Positions 19,796 through 29,413 of a stretch of 64,000 nt of DNA are shown here, piece after piece. Numbering within the stretch: position 1 is the first letter of the stretch; every line of letters begins with the position of its first letter. Below the pieces are notes generated by a model. The model was not told where the DNA came from, made no database searches, and was given only the letters and a program-made list of their open reading frames with translations. The stretch comes from Alphaproteobacteria bacterium (GTDB lineage: Bacteria; Pseudomonadota; Alphaproteobacteria; JANQMY01). The position numbers were made by a program, and so were the translations under genes. The DNA lies in NCBI GenBank assembly GCA_028289425.1, contig JANQPL010000014.1, positions 1-64,000 on the forward strand, in the 5' to 3' direction.

Positions 19796-20692
19796 TTGGT
19801 GAGCAAGCAACTTTTTGATCTCGCCCTTGGCCGCCGACGGAAGACTCGTGCCGCCAAGGACTATCGACAGCACCGCTTCGTAGCGGAGCGCTGCGCGCTG
19901 GACATTGTTCAGCGGCTGTCGGCCGTCAACAAAACATTCCCGATGGCGGTCAATTTGACGAGCCATCAATCGGTGCTGGCGGACGTGGCGGGGTCCCCCA
20001 AATCGTCTCTGCCGGGGTGCGAACACTATGTGGAATGCGATCCGGTCATCGCCATGCTCGGCCCCCATGCAGAACACAACATGCTGATTGATGACGAAGC
20101 CGTCCCGTTCGGCGCATCCCAAGTCGATTTGTTCATCTCGTTGCTGAGCCTCCACCATGTCAACGATCTGCCGGGTGTGCTGGTGCAATTGCGCCGCGCT
20201 TTGCGGCCCGACGGCCTCTTGTTGGCGGCCATGTTCGGCGGCGAAACGTTGATCGAATTGCGGGAAACACTCGCACAAGCCGAGATTGACGTTACAGGGG
20301 GCCTTAGCCCACGGGTGTCGCCTTTTGTCGATGTGCGCGATGCCGGCGCATTGCTGCAACGGGCCGGCTATGCGCTGCCTGTGGTGGACAGCGACACGAT
20401 CAGAGTGACCTATAAGTCAGTGAGGGCGCTGATGCATGATCTGCGGGGAATGGGCCAAACCAACGTTCTCAATGACAGATCGAAGAGTCCATTGGCAAGG
20501 CGCGTCTTGGACCGCTGCGAAACGCTTTACCGGCAAGATCACAGCACGGCGGAAGGGAAATTCAACGCCACGTTCGAGATCTTATATCTCACCGGCTGGT
20601 GCCCCCATGACAGCCAACAGAAACCATTGGCCCCTGGAACGGCAAAAGCGCGCCTGGCCGACGCGCTTCGCACAAAGGAAGAAAAGCTCTAA
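19796..20692 (+). CDS. Class I SAM-dependent methyltransferase (BioC/NDUFAF5-like)
   Basis: A 298-residue protein with a methyltransferase fold. It opens with KQLFDLALGRRRKTRAAKDYRQHRF, and contains LISLLSLHHVNDLPGVLVQLRRALRPDGLLLAAMFGGETLIELRE, written here in parts: SLLSLHHVNDLP and FGGETLIELRE. This pattern matches the alphaproteobacterial relatives of mitochondrial NDUFAF5, a complex I assembly factor. The usual GxGxG loop is degenerate (NLTSHQSVLADVAG), as in NDUFAF5, where it acts as an arginine hydroxylase. Role in complex I assembly is inference. The start could be TTG 19796 or GTG 19799. Confidence 0.78.
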   Translation: MVSKQLFDLALGRRRKTRAAKDYRQHRFVAERCALDIVQRLSAVNKTFPMAVNLTSHQSVLADVAGSPKSSLPGCEHYVECDPVIAMLGPHAEHNMLIDDEAVPFGASQVDLFISLLSLHHVNDLPGVLVQLRRALRPDGLLLAAMFGGETLIELRETLAQAEIDVTGGLSPRVSPFVDVRDAGALLQRAGYALPVVDSDTIRVTYKSVRALMHDLRGMGQTNVLNDRSKSPLARRVLDRCETLYRQDHSTAEGKFNATFEILYLTGWCPHDSQQKPLAPGTAKARLADALRTKEEKL

Positions 20693-20714
20693 TGGCTTTT
20701 AATCCGGATACGGA

Positions 20715-20909
20715 TCAACCGCCACCAAGATTGCTGTTCGTAGTGGTGAACGTGCCGGAGAGCGCCCCGCCGATCGCATTCACACTGCCCACAATCACAA
20801 TGGACAGGCCGCTTGCGATGATCGCATATTCGATCGCGGTCACCCCGCTTTCGTTGGCGGCAAAGTCCCGGCCCTTGTCAATAAGCGCCTTCAACACTGA
20901 CTGTCTCAT
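20715..20909 (-). CDS. Flp/Fap-type class IVb pilin
   Basis: A 64-residue pilin. The prepilin motif ESGVTAIEYAIIASGLSIVI shows a G before the cleaved position, Glu at +5 and a following hydrophobic helix, as in Flp pilins cut by TadV/CpaA. ATG 20909 is preceded by GGGAGTGG at good distance. A longer open frame upstream overlaps the Nudix gene and is not needed. No tad/cpa assembly genes are in the window, so this is a solitary pilin gene; whether it is assembled depends on a distant tad locus. Confidence 0.88.
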   Translation of the reverse strand: MRQSVLKALIDKGRDFAANESGVTAIEYAIIASGLSIVIVGSVNAIGGALSGTFTTTNSNLGGG

Positions 20910-20947
20910 CCGACCACTCCCGCTGTCTCGACCAAAGAGTTCTGCCG

Positions 20948-21352
20948 TCAGAGGAGAATATCGAGCAGATGCGCAATCAACGGCAAATCTGCCGGCGGCA
21001 TCGGATACTCCCTCAATTTGTTCGCGCGCACCCAAGCGAGCTTCTGGTCTTCTTTCGCCGTTACCGTACCGTGCCACTTGCGGCACAAGAACAACGGCAT
21101 GAGGAGATGGAAGTCCTCATAGCCGTGTGAGGCAAAGACGAAAGGGGCAAGGCAACTGGGCGGAATGTCGATGCCCAATTCCTCATGAAGCTCCCGGATG
21201 ACCGCGTCTTCCGGCGTTTCTCCCTCTTCTACTTTTCCGCCCGGGAACTCCCACAGCCCCGCCATCGATTTACCGGCCGGCCGTTGTGCGATCAGGACTC
21301 GATTGTCCGCATCGATCAACGCGCAGGCCGCCACCAAGACGATGGACGTCAT
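20948..21352 (-). CDS. mutT: MutT-type Nudix hydrolase (8-oxo-dGTP diphosphatase)
   Basis: A 134-residue Nudix protein. The Nudix box GGKVEEGETPEDAVIRELHEELGI fits GX5EX7REUXEEXGU with all key residues (in parts GGKVEEGE and RELHEELGI). WEFPGGK and the C-terminal PMPPADLPLI are typical of MutT, which removes oxidised dGTP. Placed downstream of argJ on the same strand, as in many Alphaproteobacteria (argJ-mutT). Confidence 0.92.
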   Translation of the reverse strand: MTSIVLVAACALIDADNRVLIAQRPAGKSMAGLWEFPGGKVEEGETPEDAVIRELHEELGIDIPPSCLAPFVFASHGYEDFHLLMPLFLCRKWHGTVTAKEDQKLAWVRANKLREYPMPPADLPLIAHLLDILL

Positions 21353-21506
21353 GACACGTCCCCGGTTGGCAAAAGCCTACCCTTCAAATTCTTTCCAGGG
21401 CGTGAAACGTCTCGGTCGCAAGTTATTAAAATCATAGGCTTTCTGCTCATTGGGGCACGTTTCAGCCAGTTTCGATGAGGATAGAAGGCGCTTCAAACAC
21501 CGGGAC

Positions 21507-22925
21507 TTAACTTCGATAGTCGGCGTTGATGGTGATGTAGCCATGAGTCAGGTCGCAGGTCCAAACGGTGGCAACGCCAGACCCGACCCCCACATCGATC
21601 GCGAATTCGATTTCGGGTTGTTTCATGTGGGCGGCCGTTGCGGCTTCGTCGTATTTGGCGTGAACTTCCCCAGACTCTGCCACCGGCAATCCGCCGATGG
21701 TGATCGCCAGCTTGTCCCGGTTCGCCTCTTCGCCCGACTTGCCGACGGCCATGACAATCCGCCCCCAATTGGGGTCCTCTCCCGCGGCGGCGGTTTTGAC
21801 CAAAGGGGAATTCGCAATCGCAAACGCGATGGTGCGCGCCGCTTTAGCACTGGCGGCGCCGGCAACGCGCACGGTGATGAATTTGGTGGCACCTTCTCCA
21901 TCGCGCACCAATTGGCACGCCAGGTCGGTCATGACTTCTTGCAGCTTATCCCGAAAGTCGCGCAGCCGCCGATCACCAGCCCGCGTGATGGGCTCGTGCT
22001 TGGCGCCCTTTCCAGTCGCAAACAGAAGGACCGTATCGTTCGTCGACGTATCGCTATCAACCGTGACGGCATTGAATGACTCCCGCACACTGAGGATCAG
22101 CAGGGTTTGCAGTACATCTTGAGGAATGGCGGCGTCGGTGAACACAAAGGCCAGCATGGTCGCCATGTCGGGGGCGATCATACCGGACCCCTTGGCAATC
22201 CCATTGATGGTGACGGACTGGCCGTCGATTTCGGCAGTGCGCGTTGCGCCTTTGGGAAACGTGTCCGTGGTCATGATTGCCGCTGCGGCTTCTTTCCAAC
22301 CGCCTTCGGCTGCCGCACGCATCATGCTCGGCAGTTTGCGCACGATCTTGTAGGCGGGCAGCGCTTCGCCGATAACGCCAGTTGAGGCGACAAACACTTC
22401 ACGCTGTGGACCATTCACCAGCTTGGCGCCTGCCGACACGCATTTCTTAACGGCATCCATGCCGGCCTTGCCGGTGAACGCATTCGCGTTACCGGAGTTG
22501 ACCACCAGTAACCGCGCCATTCCGCCGCTAGGGGAATCGGCCCCCTTCGCGATCAAGTTGGACCGGCACCAATCTACGGGAGGGGCCGCCGTTTTCGATG
22601 TGGTGAACACGCCGGCGGCCGTGGTGCCCGGCGCCAGCCGAACCGCCAACAGATCGTTACGCCCCTGGTACTTGACAGCCCCGGCGGCGGTTGCAAGCTC
22701 CACCCCGGCGAGGGGCGGCATGTTTGGAAACGATTTGGGGGCCAATGGCGACCGATTGGAGTGTTTCTTGGCTGCCGCCTTTTTCTTCTTTTTGCGCTTC
22801 TTGGACAACGGTTTGGACTCTGCCGGTTCCGACTGCGCCCGCCGCAAGAAGGCATTTCGGAGGGTTTCACCGAGCCCGGTCCCTTGTTGGGGTCCACTTG
22901 CTGATGAAGATGCTTTCTTGGCCAT
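21507..22925 (-). CDS. argJ: Bifunctional ornithine acetyltransferase / N-acetylglutamate synthase
   Basis: Transfers the acetyl group from N-acetylornithine to glutamate in arginine synthesis. The self-cleavage site is visible as KGSGMIAPDMATMLAF, with Thr the expected nucleophile. VNSGNANAFTGKAGMDAVKKC and VDSDTSTNDTVLLFATG are other family motifs. I start at ATG 22925; the longer open frame would run into secA on the other strand. The first 65 or so residues are a Ser/Ala/Lys-rich extension with a run of Lys (KKRKKKKK) not found in the usual 390-410-residue ArgJ; the core begins near PLAPKSFPNMPPLAGVEL. The total is 472 residues. Confidence 0.93.
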   Translation of the reverse strand: MAKKASSSASGPQQGTGLGETLRNAFLRRAQSEPAESKPLSKKRKKKKKAAAKKHSNRSPLAPKSFPNMPPLAGVELATAAGAVKYQGRNDLLAVRLAPGTTAAGVFTTSKTAAPPVDWCRSNLIAKGADSPSGGMARLLVVNSGNANAFTGKAGMDAVKKCVSAGAKLVNGPQREVFVASTGVIGEALPAYKIVRKLPSMMRAAAEGGWKEAAAAIMTTDTFPKGATRTAEIDGQSVTINGIAKGSGMIAPDMATMLAFVFTDAAIPQDVLQTLLILSVRESFNAVTVDSDTSTNDTVLLFATGKGAKHEPITRAGDRRLRDFRDKLQEVMTDLACQLVRDGEGATKFITVRVAGAASAKAARTIAFAIANSPLVKTAAAGEDPNWGRIVMAVGKSGEEANRDKLAITIGGLPVAESGEVHAKYDEAATAAHMKQPEIEFAIDVGVGSGVATVWTCDLTHGYITINADYRS

Positions 22926-23148
22926 AGACGACGCTTCCCCGTGGCGGCGAATGAGGCGCGGGACAGCGCCCAAAAGTTGATTAATTGGCCGTTTATAGCT
23001 GTCCCGTATACATTGACAACACTCTTGGGGGGATCGTGCCTGTCGTTGACAAGGCCAGGCCCCCCGCTTATCTGTCCAAGGCGCGTTTTCGGCACAAAGT
23101 GGCCACAGCGCATTCTGGTTTTTTTGAACAAAATGAGGGTTTTTGCCG

Positions 23149-25878
23149 ATGTTAGGCATTGGCGCCATTGCAAGGCGGATTTTTGGATCGTCGAATGACC
23201 GAAAGTTGAAACCGCTGGAGCCGATGGTGGAAGCGATCAACGCGCTCGAGCCCGATTTGGAAACACTGACCGACGACCAGCTACGCAACCGGACAGCCGA
23301 ATTTCGCGAGCGCTTCGAAAAGGGAGAGACCCTGGACGACCTGCTGGTGGAGGCCTTCGCCACCGTTCGCGAGGCTGCCAAGCGCACCCTAGGCCAGCGC
23401 CATTACGATGTGCAGCTCATGGGTGGCATGGTGCTCCACCAAGGTAAAATCTCTGAAATGAAAACCGGCGAAGGCAAGACGCTGGTTGCCACCCTGCCCG
23501 TCTATTTGAACGCGCTGTCGTCTAATGGCGTGCATGTTGTCACCGTCAACGACTATCTGGCCCAACGCGATGCGGAATGGATGGGACAGGTCTATCGATT
23601 CTTAGGCCTGACGGTTGGCTGCATTGTACACGGATTATCGGATGAAGAGCGGCGCGATGCCTACGCTTCGGACGTGACCTACGGCACCAACAACGAATTC
23701 GGTTTTGACTATCTTCGCGACAACATGAAGTACAGCCTGGAGACAATGACCCAGCGCGGCCACAACTACGCCATTGTCGACGAAGTTGACTCGATTCTGG
23801 TGGACGAAGCGCGAACGCCGCTCATTATCTCTGGCCCCACCGACGACAATTCAAACCTCTACATCACAGTGGACGCCATTGTCGAGAAACTCAGTGAGGG
23901 CGATTATGAAATCGACGAGAAGCAGCGTCAGGTAACGCTCACTGAAGAAGGTAACGAGAACCTAGAGGAAATTCTGCGTCAAAACGAATTGCTTCAGGGT
24001 GAGAACCTCTACGCCATCGAAAATGTGACGGTGGTTCATCATGTGAACCAGGCCTTGCGCGCACACAAAATGTTCACGCGGGACAAGGACTACATCGTCA
24101 AGAACGGACGCGTGGTGATTATCGACGAATTCACCGGCCGCATGATGGAAGGCCGCCGGTATTCCGACGGTCTGCATCAGGCGCTGGAAGCGAAAGAGCG
24201 CGTATCGATCCAACCGGAAAACCAAACGTTGGCGTCGGTCACCTTCCAGAACTATTTCCGCCTTTACGATAAACTTGCGGGCATGACCGGTACCGCCGCA
24301 ACGGAAGCTGCCGAGTTCGAGGACATCTACAAGCTCGAAGTGGTCGAGGTGCCGACCAATCTGCCGATCCAGCGTGCTGATCACGACGATGAGGTCTACC
24401 GGACGACCACTGAGAAATATGATGCCATCATCGATCTGATCGAAGAATGCAACGACCGAAAACAACCGGTGTTGGTGGGCACTGTTTCCATTGAAAAGTC
24501 GGAACGGCTGTCGGAACTGTTGCAGAAAAAGAAAATCAAACACAATGTGTTGAACGCGCGCTATCACGAACAGGAAGCACAGATTGTTGCCCAAGCAGGT
24601 GTGCCCGGCACGGTGACCATCGCCACCAACATGGCCGGCCGCGGTACCGATATTCAGCTGGGCGGCAACGCCGAGATGCGGATCAAGGACGAAACGCACG
24701 ACATCGTCGACGACGACGAACGCCAGCGCAAAGCAGACGCGATCAGCGCGGAGGTGCAAAAGCTCAAGGAGCAGGCGCTTGCCGCCGGCGGGCTCTATGT
24801 TGTGGGCACGGAACGCCACGAAAGCCGGCGCATTGACAATCAGTTGCGCGGCCGAACCGGCCGCCAGGGGGATCCGGGCGCGTCAAAATTCTTCCTCAGC
24901 CTTGAAGACGATTTGATGCGGATCTTCGGATCGGAACGCATGGATTCCATGCTGCAACGCCTTGGCTTGGAAGAAGGCGAAGCTATTGTCCACCCCTGGA
25001 TCAACAAAGCGCTTGAAAAAGCGCAGCAAAAAGTGGAAGCGCGCAACTTCGACGTTCGGAAAAATCTGCTCAAATTCGACAATGTGATGAACGATCAGCG
25101 CAAGGCGATCTTCGAGCAGCGTATCGAGCTGATGAGCGAAGAAGACTTAAGAGACACGATCAGCGATATGCGGCATCAGCTGATCGACGATATCGTTGCC
25201 ATCTACATTCCGGAAAAGGCGTATCCGGAACAATGGGACGTGGACGGATTGGAAGAAGAAGTCCAAAAGTCGCTCTCTCTTGACGTGCCCATCAAAGAAT
25301 GGGCCGGAGAAGAAGGCATTGCGGATGAGGAAATTCGTAGCCGGCTATACGAACACGCGGATCGCCACATGGCTGAAAAGGCCGCGCAAATCTCTTCCGA
25401 CATTCTGCGTCAGGTAGAAAAGAGCATCCTGCTGCAAACCCTCGATCACCATTGGCGGGAGCATTTGCTTCACCTGGATCACTTGCGGCAAACGATCGGG
25501 CTGCGTGGCTATGGGCAACGTGAACCGCTGAACGAGTACAAGACGGAAGCGTTTTCGCTGTTCGAAAGCCTACTGAACCGTCTACGCCAGGATGTAACGC
25601 GTCAATTGATGGGCATCCAGCCCATGCCGGCGGAAGAGGCCCAGGCGCTGGAAGAATTGCCCACACGCGAGATGCACGAACAACACGCCGATCCCGTGAC
25701 GGGCGAGAACGAAATGGAAGAAGACGGCGCGGGCCAAACCACCGTGTTGAGCCGGGCCCCCGCCAGCAGCGGCATGGATCCCACTCGGCCGGAAACCTGG
25801 GGCAAGGTCTCCAGAAATGCACCATGCCCCTGCGGGTCCGGAAAGAAATACAAGCACTGCCACGGCGCTGTGAATTGA
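23149..25878 (+). CDS. secA: Preprotein translocase ATPase SecA
   Basis: Motor that drives preproteins through SecYEG. About 909 residues with Walker [14 protein letters not shown] (near 105), the DEVD-type Walker B ([17 protein letters not shown]), the second nucleotide domain ([17 protein letters not shown] type segment), the helical scaffold, and a C-terminal zinc-binding SEC-C motif [17 protein letters not shown] that contacts SecB. I start at ATG 23149 ([14 protein letters not shown]) rather than TTG 23143. It is read divergently from argJ. A parvulin gene often placed between them in related genomes is absent. Confidence 0.97.
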   Translation: MLGIGAIARRIFGSSNDRKLKPLEPMVEAINALEPDLETLTDDQLRNRTAEFRERFEKGETLDDLLVEAFATVREAAKRTLGQRHYDVQLMGGMVLHQGKISEMKTGEGKTLVATLPVYLNALSSNGVHVVTVNDYLAQRDAEWMGQVYRFLGLTVGCIVHGLSDEERRDAYASDVTYGTNNEFGFDYLRDNMKYSLETMTQRGHNYAIVDEVDSILVDEARTPLIISGPTDDNSNLYITVDAIVEKLSEGDYEIDEKQRQVTLTEEGNENLEEILRQNELLQGENLYAIENVTVVHHVNQALRAHKMFTRDKDYIVKNGRVVIIDEFTGRMMEGRRYSDGLHQALEAKERVSIQPENQTLASVTFQNYFRLYDKLAGMTGTAATEAAEFEDIYKLEVVEVPTNLPIQRADHDDEVYRTTTEKYDAIIDLIEECNDRKQPVLVGTVSIEKSERLSELLQKKKIKHNVLNARYHEQEAQIVAQAGVPGTVTIATNMAGRGTDIQLGGNAEMRIKDETHDIVDDDERQRKADAISAEVQKLKEQALAAGGLYVVGTERHESRRIDNQLRGRTGRQGDPGASKFFLSLEDDLMRIFGSERMDSMLQRLGLEEGEAIVHPWINKALEKAQQKVEARNFDVRKNLLKFDNVMNDQRKAIFEQRIELMSEEDLRDTISDMRHQLIDDIVAIYIPEKAYPEQWDVDGLEEEVQKSLSLDVPIKEWAGEEGIADEEIRSRLYEHADRHMAEKAAQISSDILRQVEKSILLQTLDHHWREHLLHLDHLRQTIGLRGYGQREPLNEYKTEAFSLFESLLNRLRQDVTRQLMGIQPMPAEEAQALEELPTREMHEQHADPVTGENEMEEDGAGQTTVLSRAPASSGMDPTRPETWGKVSRNAPCPCGSGKKYKHCHGAVN

Positions 25879-26068
25879 CCCCAAACCTTACTTCGATACT
25901 CTGTGTGCTGATCGTGCGTGCCGTCTTTTAGCAACACACATCGCAAGCTGTGCAAAAATTTAACTCTAATCAACTGTGTTTGCCGGGAATTGGCATGCCC
26001 CGGGCGATTTGGATTGGTGAACCCTTCCGGGCGCGATAAAATAGCGTCAGACAGCAGAGGGAGTGACC

Positions 26069-27265
26069 ATGTCCAGAGCGCAATTGATCGAGATGGCAAA
26101 GCACAACATCGCGCATGCCAAACAAGGAACAATTGAGCAGGCGGAGTCGGTCATGCAAGTGCCGGCGAACGACTATTTCGACAAAGAACGCTGGCAGCAA
26201 GAAATCGACAAAGTCTTCAAGCGCATGCCCCTGATGTTGGCGATGACCTGCGAACTGCCCAACCCGGGGGACTATAAATCGCTTGAAGCCGCTGGCGTGC
26301 CCGTGCTGATCAACCGCAGCGCGGAAGGCGAGATTCAAGCCTTCGTCAATATGTGCAGCCATCGCGGCGCGGTCATTATGCCGGAAGGCAAAGGCAATAC
26401 GAAGCGCTTCATTTGCCCCTACCATGCGTGGAGCTACAACCAGTCGGGCGATTTGGTGGGCATTCTGTCAAAAGACGAATTCGGCGAAATCGATAAGTCT
26501 TGCTACGGACTAACGAAGCTGCCGGTGGCCGAACGCGCCGGTTTAATTTGGGTGATTTTGAACCCGAAATCCACGCTCGACATCGATACCTTCCTGTCGG
26601 GCTACGACGATATGTTAAGCCATTTCGGTTTCGAAACCTGGCATCACTATGAAGAACGTACATTACCGGGCCCCAACTGGAAGATCGCGTATGACGGCTA
26701 TTTAGACCTCTATCATTTGCCGGTGTTGCATAAGAATACATTCGGGCCCGATTTCCCCAACCAAACGCTTTACTATGCGTGGGGGCCACATCAGCGTGTG
26801 TCTTCACCGGACAAATCCATGATCGCGCTTGAAGAAAAGCCTGAAAAAGACTGGCCGACAGCGCCCATGATGAATGGCGTTTGGACAATCTTCCCCCATG
26901 TTTCCATCGCGTCGTTCGACAATGGCGGCCGGGGCGTAATGATTTCCCAGTTATTCCCAGGCAGCACACCGGAAGAAAGCTTCACGGTACAGAACTATGT
27001 GCTTGAGAACGCTCCGACGGAAGAACAAAAGGCAATGGCAACGGAACAGTTTGCCTTCCTCAAATATGTGGTTGAGGAAGAAGATTATGCCACCGGCTTA
27101 CGCCAGCAGAAGGCATTGCGCACCGGCGCGAAGGACCATGTGCTTTTCGGCCGAAACGAAGGCGGCGGACAGAAATTTCACGGATGGGTGCGGGATATCA
27201 TCGCCACCGATGACGACCATCTCAACGATTTGTTCGCCAAAAAAAGAATGGCGGCGGCGGAGTAA
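26069..27265 (+). CDS. Aromatic ring-hydroxylating dioxygenase alpha subunit (Rieske oxygenase)
   Basis: A 398-residue Rieske non-heme iron oxygenase. The Rieske cluster ligands are C96-x-H98 (CSHRGAVI) and C116-x2-H119 (CPYHAW). The catalytic mononuclear iron site is visible as YDGYLDLYHLPVLHKNTF with the bridging Asp and two His. ATG 26069 follows AGAGGGAG by 5-7 bases. No ferredoxin, reductase or beta subunit gene is adjacent, so electron partners are elsewhere. Its substrate cannot be read from the sequence; an alpha-only (homotrimeric) type is likely. Confidence 0.88.
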   Translation: MSRAQLIEMAKHNIAHAKQGTIEQAESVMQVPANDYFDKERWQQEIDKVFKRMPLMLAMTCELPNPGDYKSLEAAGVPVLINRSAEGEIQAFVNMCSHRGAVIMPEGKGNTKRFICPYHAWSYNQSGDLVGILSKDEFGEIDKSCYGLTKLPVAERAGLIWVILNPKSTLDIDTFLSGYDDMLSHFGFETWHHYEERTLPGPNWKIAYDGYLDLYHLPVLHKNTFGPDFPNQTLYYAWGPHQRVSSPDKSMIALEEKPEKDWPTAPMMNGVWTIFPHVSIASFDNGGRGVMISQLFPGSTPEESFTVQNYVLENAPTEEQKAMATEQFAFLKYVVEEEDYATGLRQQKALRTGAKDHVLFGRNEGGGQKFHGWVRDIIATDDDHLNDLFAKKRMAAAE

Positions 27266-27296
27266 ACCTCCGCGCACCGCCATCCTGATTGACCGA

Positions 27297-27380
27297 CTAG
27301 GGCATGATCATGTTTCTATGAAAAATGATCATGCCCTAGATTCTTTGTCGTTCGCGCGACCGGACGGTTAACGTTCGGCG
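27297..27380. repeat. Palindromic repeat / strong hairpin after Rieske gene
   Basis: A perfect 15-bp stem, CTAGGGCATGATCAT (27297-27311) with ATGATCATGCCCTAG (27325-27339), loop of 13. It is followed by GCGCG.CCGGACGG (about 27353-27367), the same sequence block that follows the hairpin at 3440-3500. The two places therefore look like diverged copies of one dispersed repeat with a variable palindrome. It may also terminate the Rieske transcript. Confidence 0.65.
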
Positions 27381-27434
27381 CCTTTGGCACCTCACCCACT
27401 TAACCTGATCGGGCTCTGGGGCCGTCGATTAGGC

Positions 27435-27548
27435 TCAGTCGGCCTGCGTCCGCCGCCGGCTGCGACGGGATTCAATCACCCGCCGATACCAAGATTTTTG
27501 CCGTCCTTTGGCAACAGCATAGCGAAATACAAACATAAAGCGGTTCAT
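27435..27548 (-). CDS. Candidate small basic protein, 37 residues
   Basis: A short open frame with a good ribosome-binding site: AGAGG about 7 bases upstream of the ATG at 27546-27548. The product begins MNRFMFVFRYAVAKGRQKSW, then YRRVIESRRSRRRTQAD: a short hydrophobic start followed by a strongly basic, Arg-rich tail (pI very high). I do not recognise a family. Evidence is only the RBS, codon plausibility and position in an otherwise empty 520-base gap between a Rieske gene and the YtoQ-like gene. Confidence 0.45.
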   Translation of the reverse strand: MNRFMFVFRYAVAKGRQKSWYRRVIESRRSRRRTQAD

Positions 27549-27791
27549 CAGCGTTTCCTCTTTTGGGGCGTGGTACGCGGTCCGATGGGAAAAGGGCCGT
27601 CACGCTTTTGCTAAAAGCCTCAAATGGTTTTTGTCACAAAACTGTCATGTTCGGCTCATACTCGCCTTAAACGACATTAATGTCAACAAGTCACACCTCA
27701 TAGTTGCCGCACAGAGTGCGCCGCACGCGCACGGTGTGCGCATTTTGGCACAAAGGCTCTGTTTTTATGGTTAACGAGGTGTTGGAGCGCC
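27549..27791. other. Intergenic, one small hairpin
   Basis: Upstream region of the small gene and downstream region of the YtoQ-like gene. It contains a GCGCAC-GGT-GTGCGC hairpin (27727-27741) followed by ATTTT, which could be a weak plus-strand terminator. I see no further gene. Confidence 0.35.
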
Positions 27792-28253
27792 TTAGCGATT
27801 CAGCCGGCCTGTGATGACATAGTCGAGCAAATCCACTACTTGGGCCGGCGAATCAGCCACCGCAAGGGCCGCGCCGTCCACTTCTTTAAGGGGATGGGTA
27901 AGGTCCGGCGCATGCTGAATAATCAGTGACTTGCCGAGCGCCGCCGCATAGCCCGCGTCGAAGGCGGCGTTCCATTGCTTGTATTTGTCGCCGAAGCGGA
28001 CAACCACAATATCGGCCCGTTCGATAAGTGTCCGTGCACGAATGGCATTTACCTTGGCGCCTTTGTGATCGCGCCAAAACGCTTGGTCCTCTTCGCCTAG
28101 AATATGAGCCCCGCAATCATCGCTGTCCGCGTGGTTGGTGATGGGAGCGAAAAAATCCACGGGCAGATCGCGCGATTTTGCGCCCTGGGCAATCTGGTCG
28201 CGCCAATCCGTGTGAATTTCGCCCGACAGATAAACGGTCCAACGCTGGGCCAT
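27792..28253 (-). CDS. YtoQ family protein (nucleoside 2-deoxyribosyltransferase-like)
   Basis: A 153-residue protein resembling YtoQ: WTVYLSGEIHTDWRDQI at the N-terminus, FFAPITNHADSDDCGAHILG, then ADIVVVRFGDKYKQWNAAFDAGYAAALGK and a C-terminal LLDYVITG. The fold is that of nucleoside 2-deoxyribosyltransferases, which exchange bases on deoxyribonucleosides. Activity of the YtoQ branch is not established to my knowledge. Confidence 0.85.
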   Translation of the reverse strand: MAQRWTVYLSGEIHTDWRDQIAQGAKSRDLPVDFFAPITNHADSDDCGAHILGEEDQAFWRDHKGAKVNAIRARTLIERADIVVVRFGDKYKQWNAAFDAGYAAALGKSLIIQHAPDLTHPLKEVDGAALAVADSPAQVVDLLDYVITGRLNR

Positions 28254-28393
28254 TTCTTACTCCTCATCAAATTGGGATCACGGGGTGGTCTCATAGAAAT
28301 GTGGTGATGGCAAGACCCGCACCATTGACTTGACTCCACCCGACCTCCAAGCTTCCCGGCCACAAAGGGCACATTGCTCGGGATCACAGGGAC

Positions 28394-28750
28394 ATGGAAA
28401 AATTTCGGCCACCGAGAACAGACGAATTTTGGACGGAGGAACGAGTCTACATGACCGAGCTGCTTAACCACCCGTCGGAGCCAAACGTTTCGCTGGCCCT
28501 GGGCCGTGTGGAACCAGGCGTGACGACTCAGCTTCACAGCCTGTCGGTGGACGAACGCTATGTGGTGTATCAGGGCCGCGCAATGATGGAGGTGGGGGGC
28601 GGCCCCCCCTACGAAATCGGTCCCGGGGACTGCGTGCGCATTCCGGCGCACATCTCTCAACGCTGCACGAATATTGGAGACGAGGATTTCATCATTTATT
28701 GTGTTTGTACGCCTAGATTTACACCGGAGTGCTACAAAAACTTGGAATAG
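28394..28750 (+). CDS. Cupin domain-containing protein
   Basis: A 118-residue single-domain cupin: VEPGVTTQLHSLSVDERYVVYQGRAMMEVGG and GPGDCVRIPAHISQRCTNIG give the two cupin motifs (His, Glu/Asp and His ligands for a metal). The substrate is unknown. Its stop (28750) is 33 bases before the start of the next membrane protein gene, so the two may be cotranscribed. Confidence 0.8.
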   Translation: MEKFRPPRTDEFWTEERVYMTELLNHPSEPNVSLALGRVEPGVTTQLHSLSVDERYVVYQGRAMMEVGGGPPYEIGPGDCVRIPAHISQRCTNIGDEDFIIYCVCTPRFTPECYKNLE

Positions 28751-28782
28751 AAGCGGTTCGGGAGGGGAACCATACTGGGGAT

Positions 28783-29328
28783 ATGTTGAGGGCCATTTTC
28801 GAAATCGCGAGTTGGCTTTGGGCGCTCATGATTGCGGGCAGCATGACGCTGGTCGGCATGACGGCGCTGGGCGCATTTTTTGTGATGACGGAACCGGAGA
28901 CGCGCCTGCCGGAATTGCTGGAGGGCACCTCCTTTGCGCAACAATTCTTCTTCTTGAGCCGCGAAGGTTTTTTCATTTGGCGGCTGACGATCGACCCTGA
29001 CCACCAGCAGCTCTACCTGCTGGACTGGGTGGTGCGCAACCTTGTCATTATCCTTGGCTTGATTTTGCTGGCGGTTGGTTTGTGGGCGGAGCGACTGGGA
29101 CTGCGCCCGGCTTTTCGCGCTTACGCATTCGGCGGGACGGGAGCGGCGTTCTTTTTGCCCTATCTTTATCGCGTCGCCACCGGCGCCAAGCCTTGGTTTC
29201 ACATTATCATCGACGCCTTCAACCCGCATTACGTGGCGGCCAGTGCCCCCTTGGCCCTTGCCGGCGGTTTTTTCGGTCTGGCGTTTTTTGCTCTGCGGCG
29301 CGCGGCGATCCGCAGACGCCTGATTTAA
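28783..29328 (+). CDS. Hypothetical integral membrane protein
   Basis: About 181 residues with four or so hydrophobic segments: LWALMIAGSMTLVGMTALGAFF (N-terminal), VVRNLVIILGLILLAVGLWA, a Gly/Ala-rich AFGGTGAAFFLPYLYRVA, and PLALAGGFFGLAFFALRRAA at the end with a basic tail. I do not recognise a family. I start at ATG 28783 because an upstream in-frame start overlaps the cupin gene. The last chromosomal gene before the island boundary. Confidence 0.6.
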   Translation: MLRAIFEIASWLWALMIAGSMTLVGMTALGAFFVMTEPETRLPELLEGTSFAQQFFFLSREGFFIWRLTIDPDHQQLYLLDWVVRNLVIILGLILLAVGLWAERLGLRPAFRAYAFGGTGAAFFLPYLYRVATGAKPWFHIIIDAFNPHYVAASAPLALAGGFFGLAFFALRRAAIRRRLI

Positions 29329-29413
29329 ATCCGAGTGCAACGAACGTCGGCTTCTCGCCCATTAGACAACACTCCTTCCACGGCACCTTGCTCGCTTCGC
29401 AAAGGCCGAAAAG

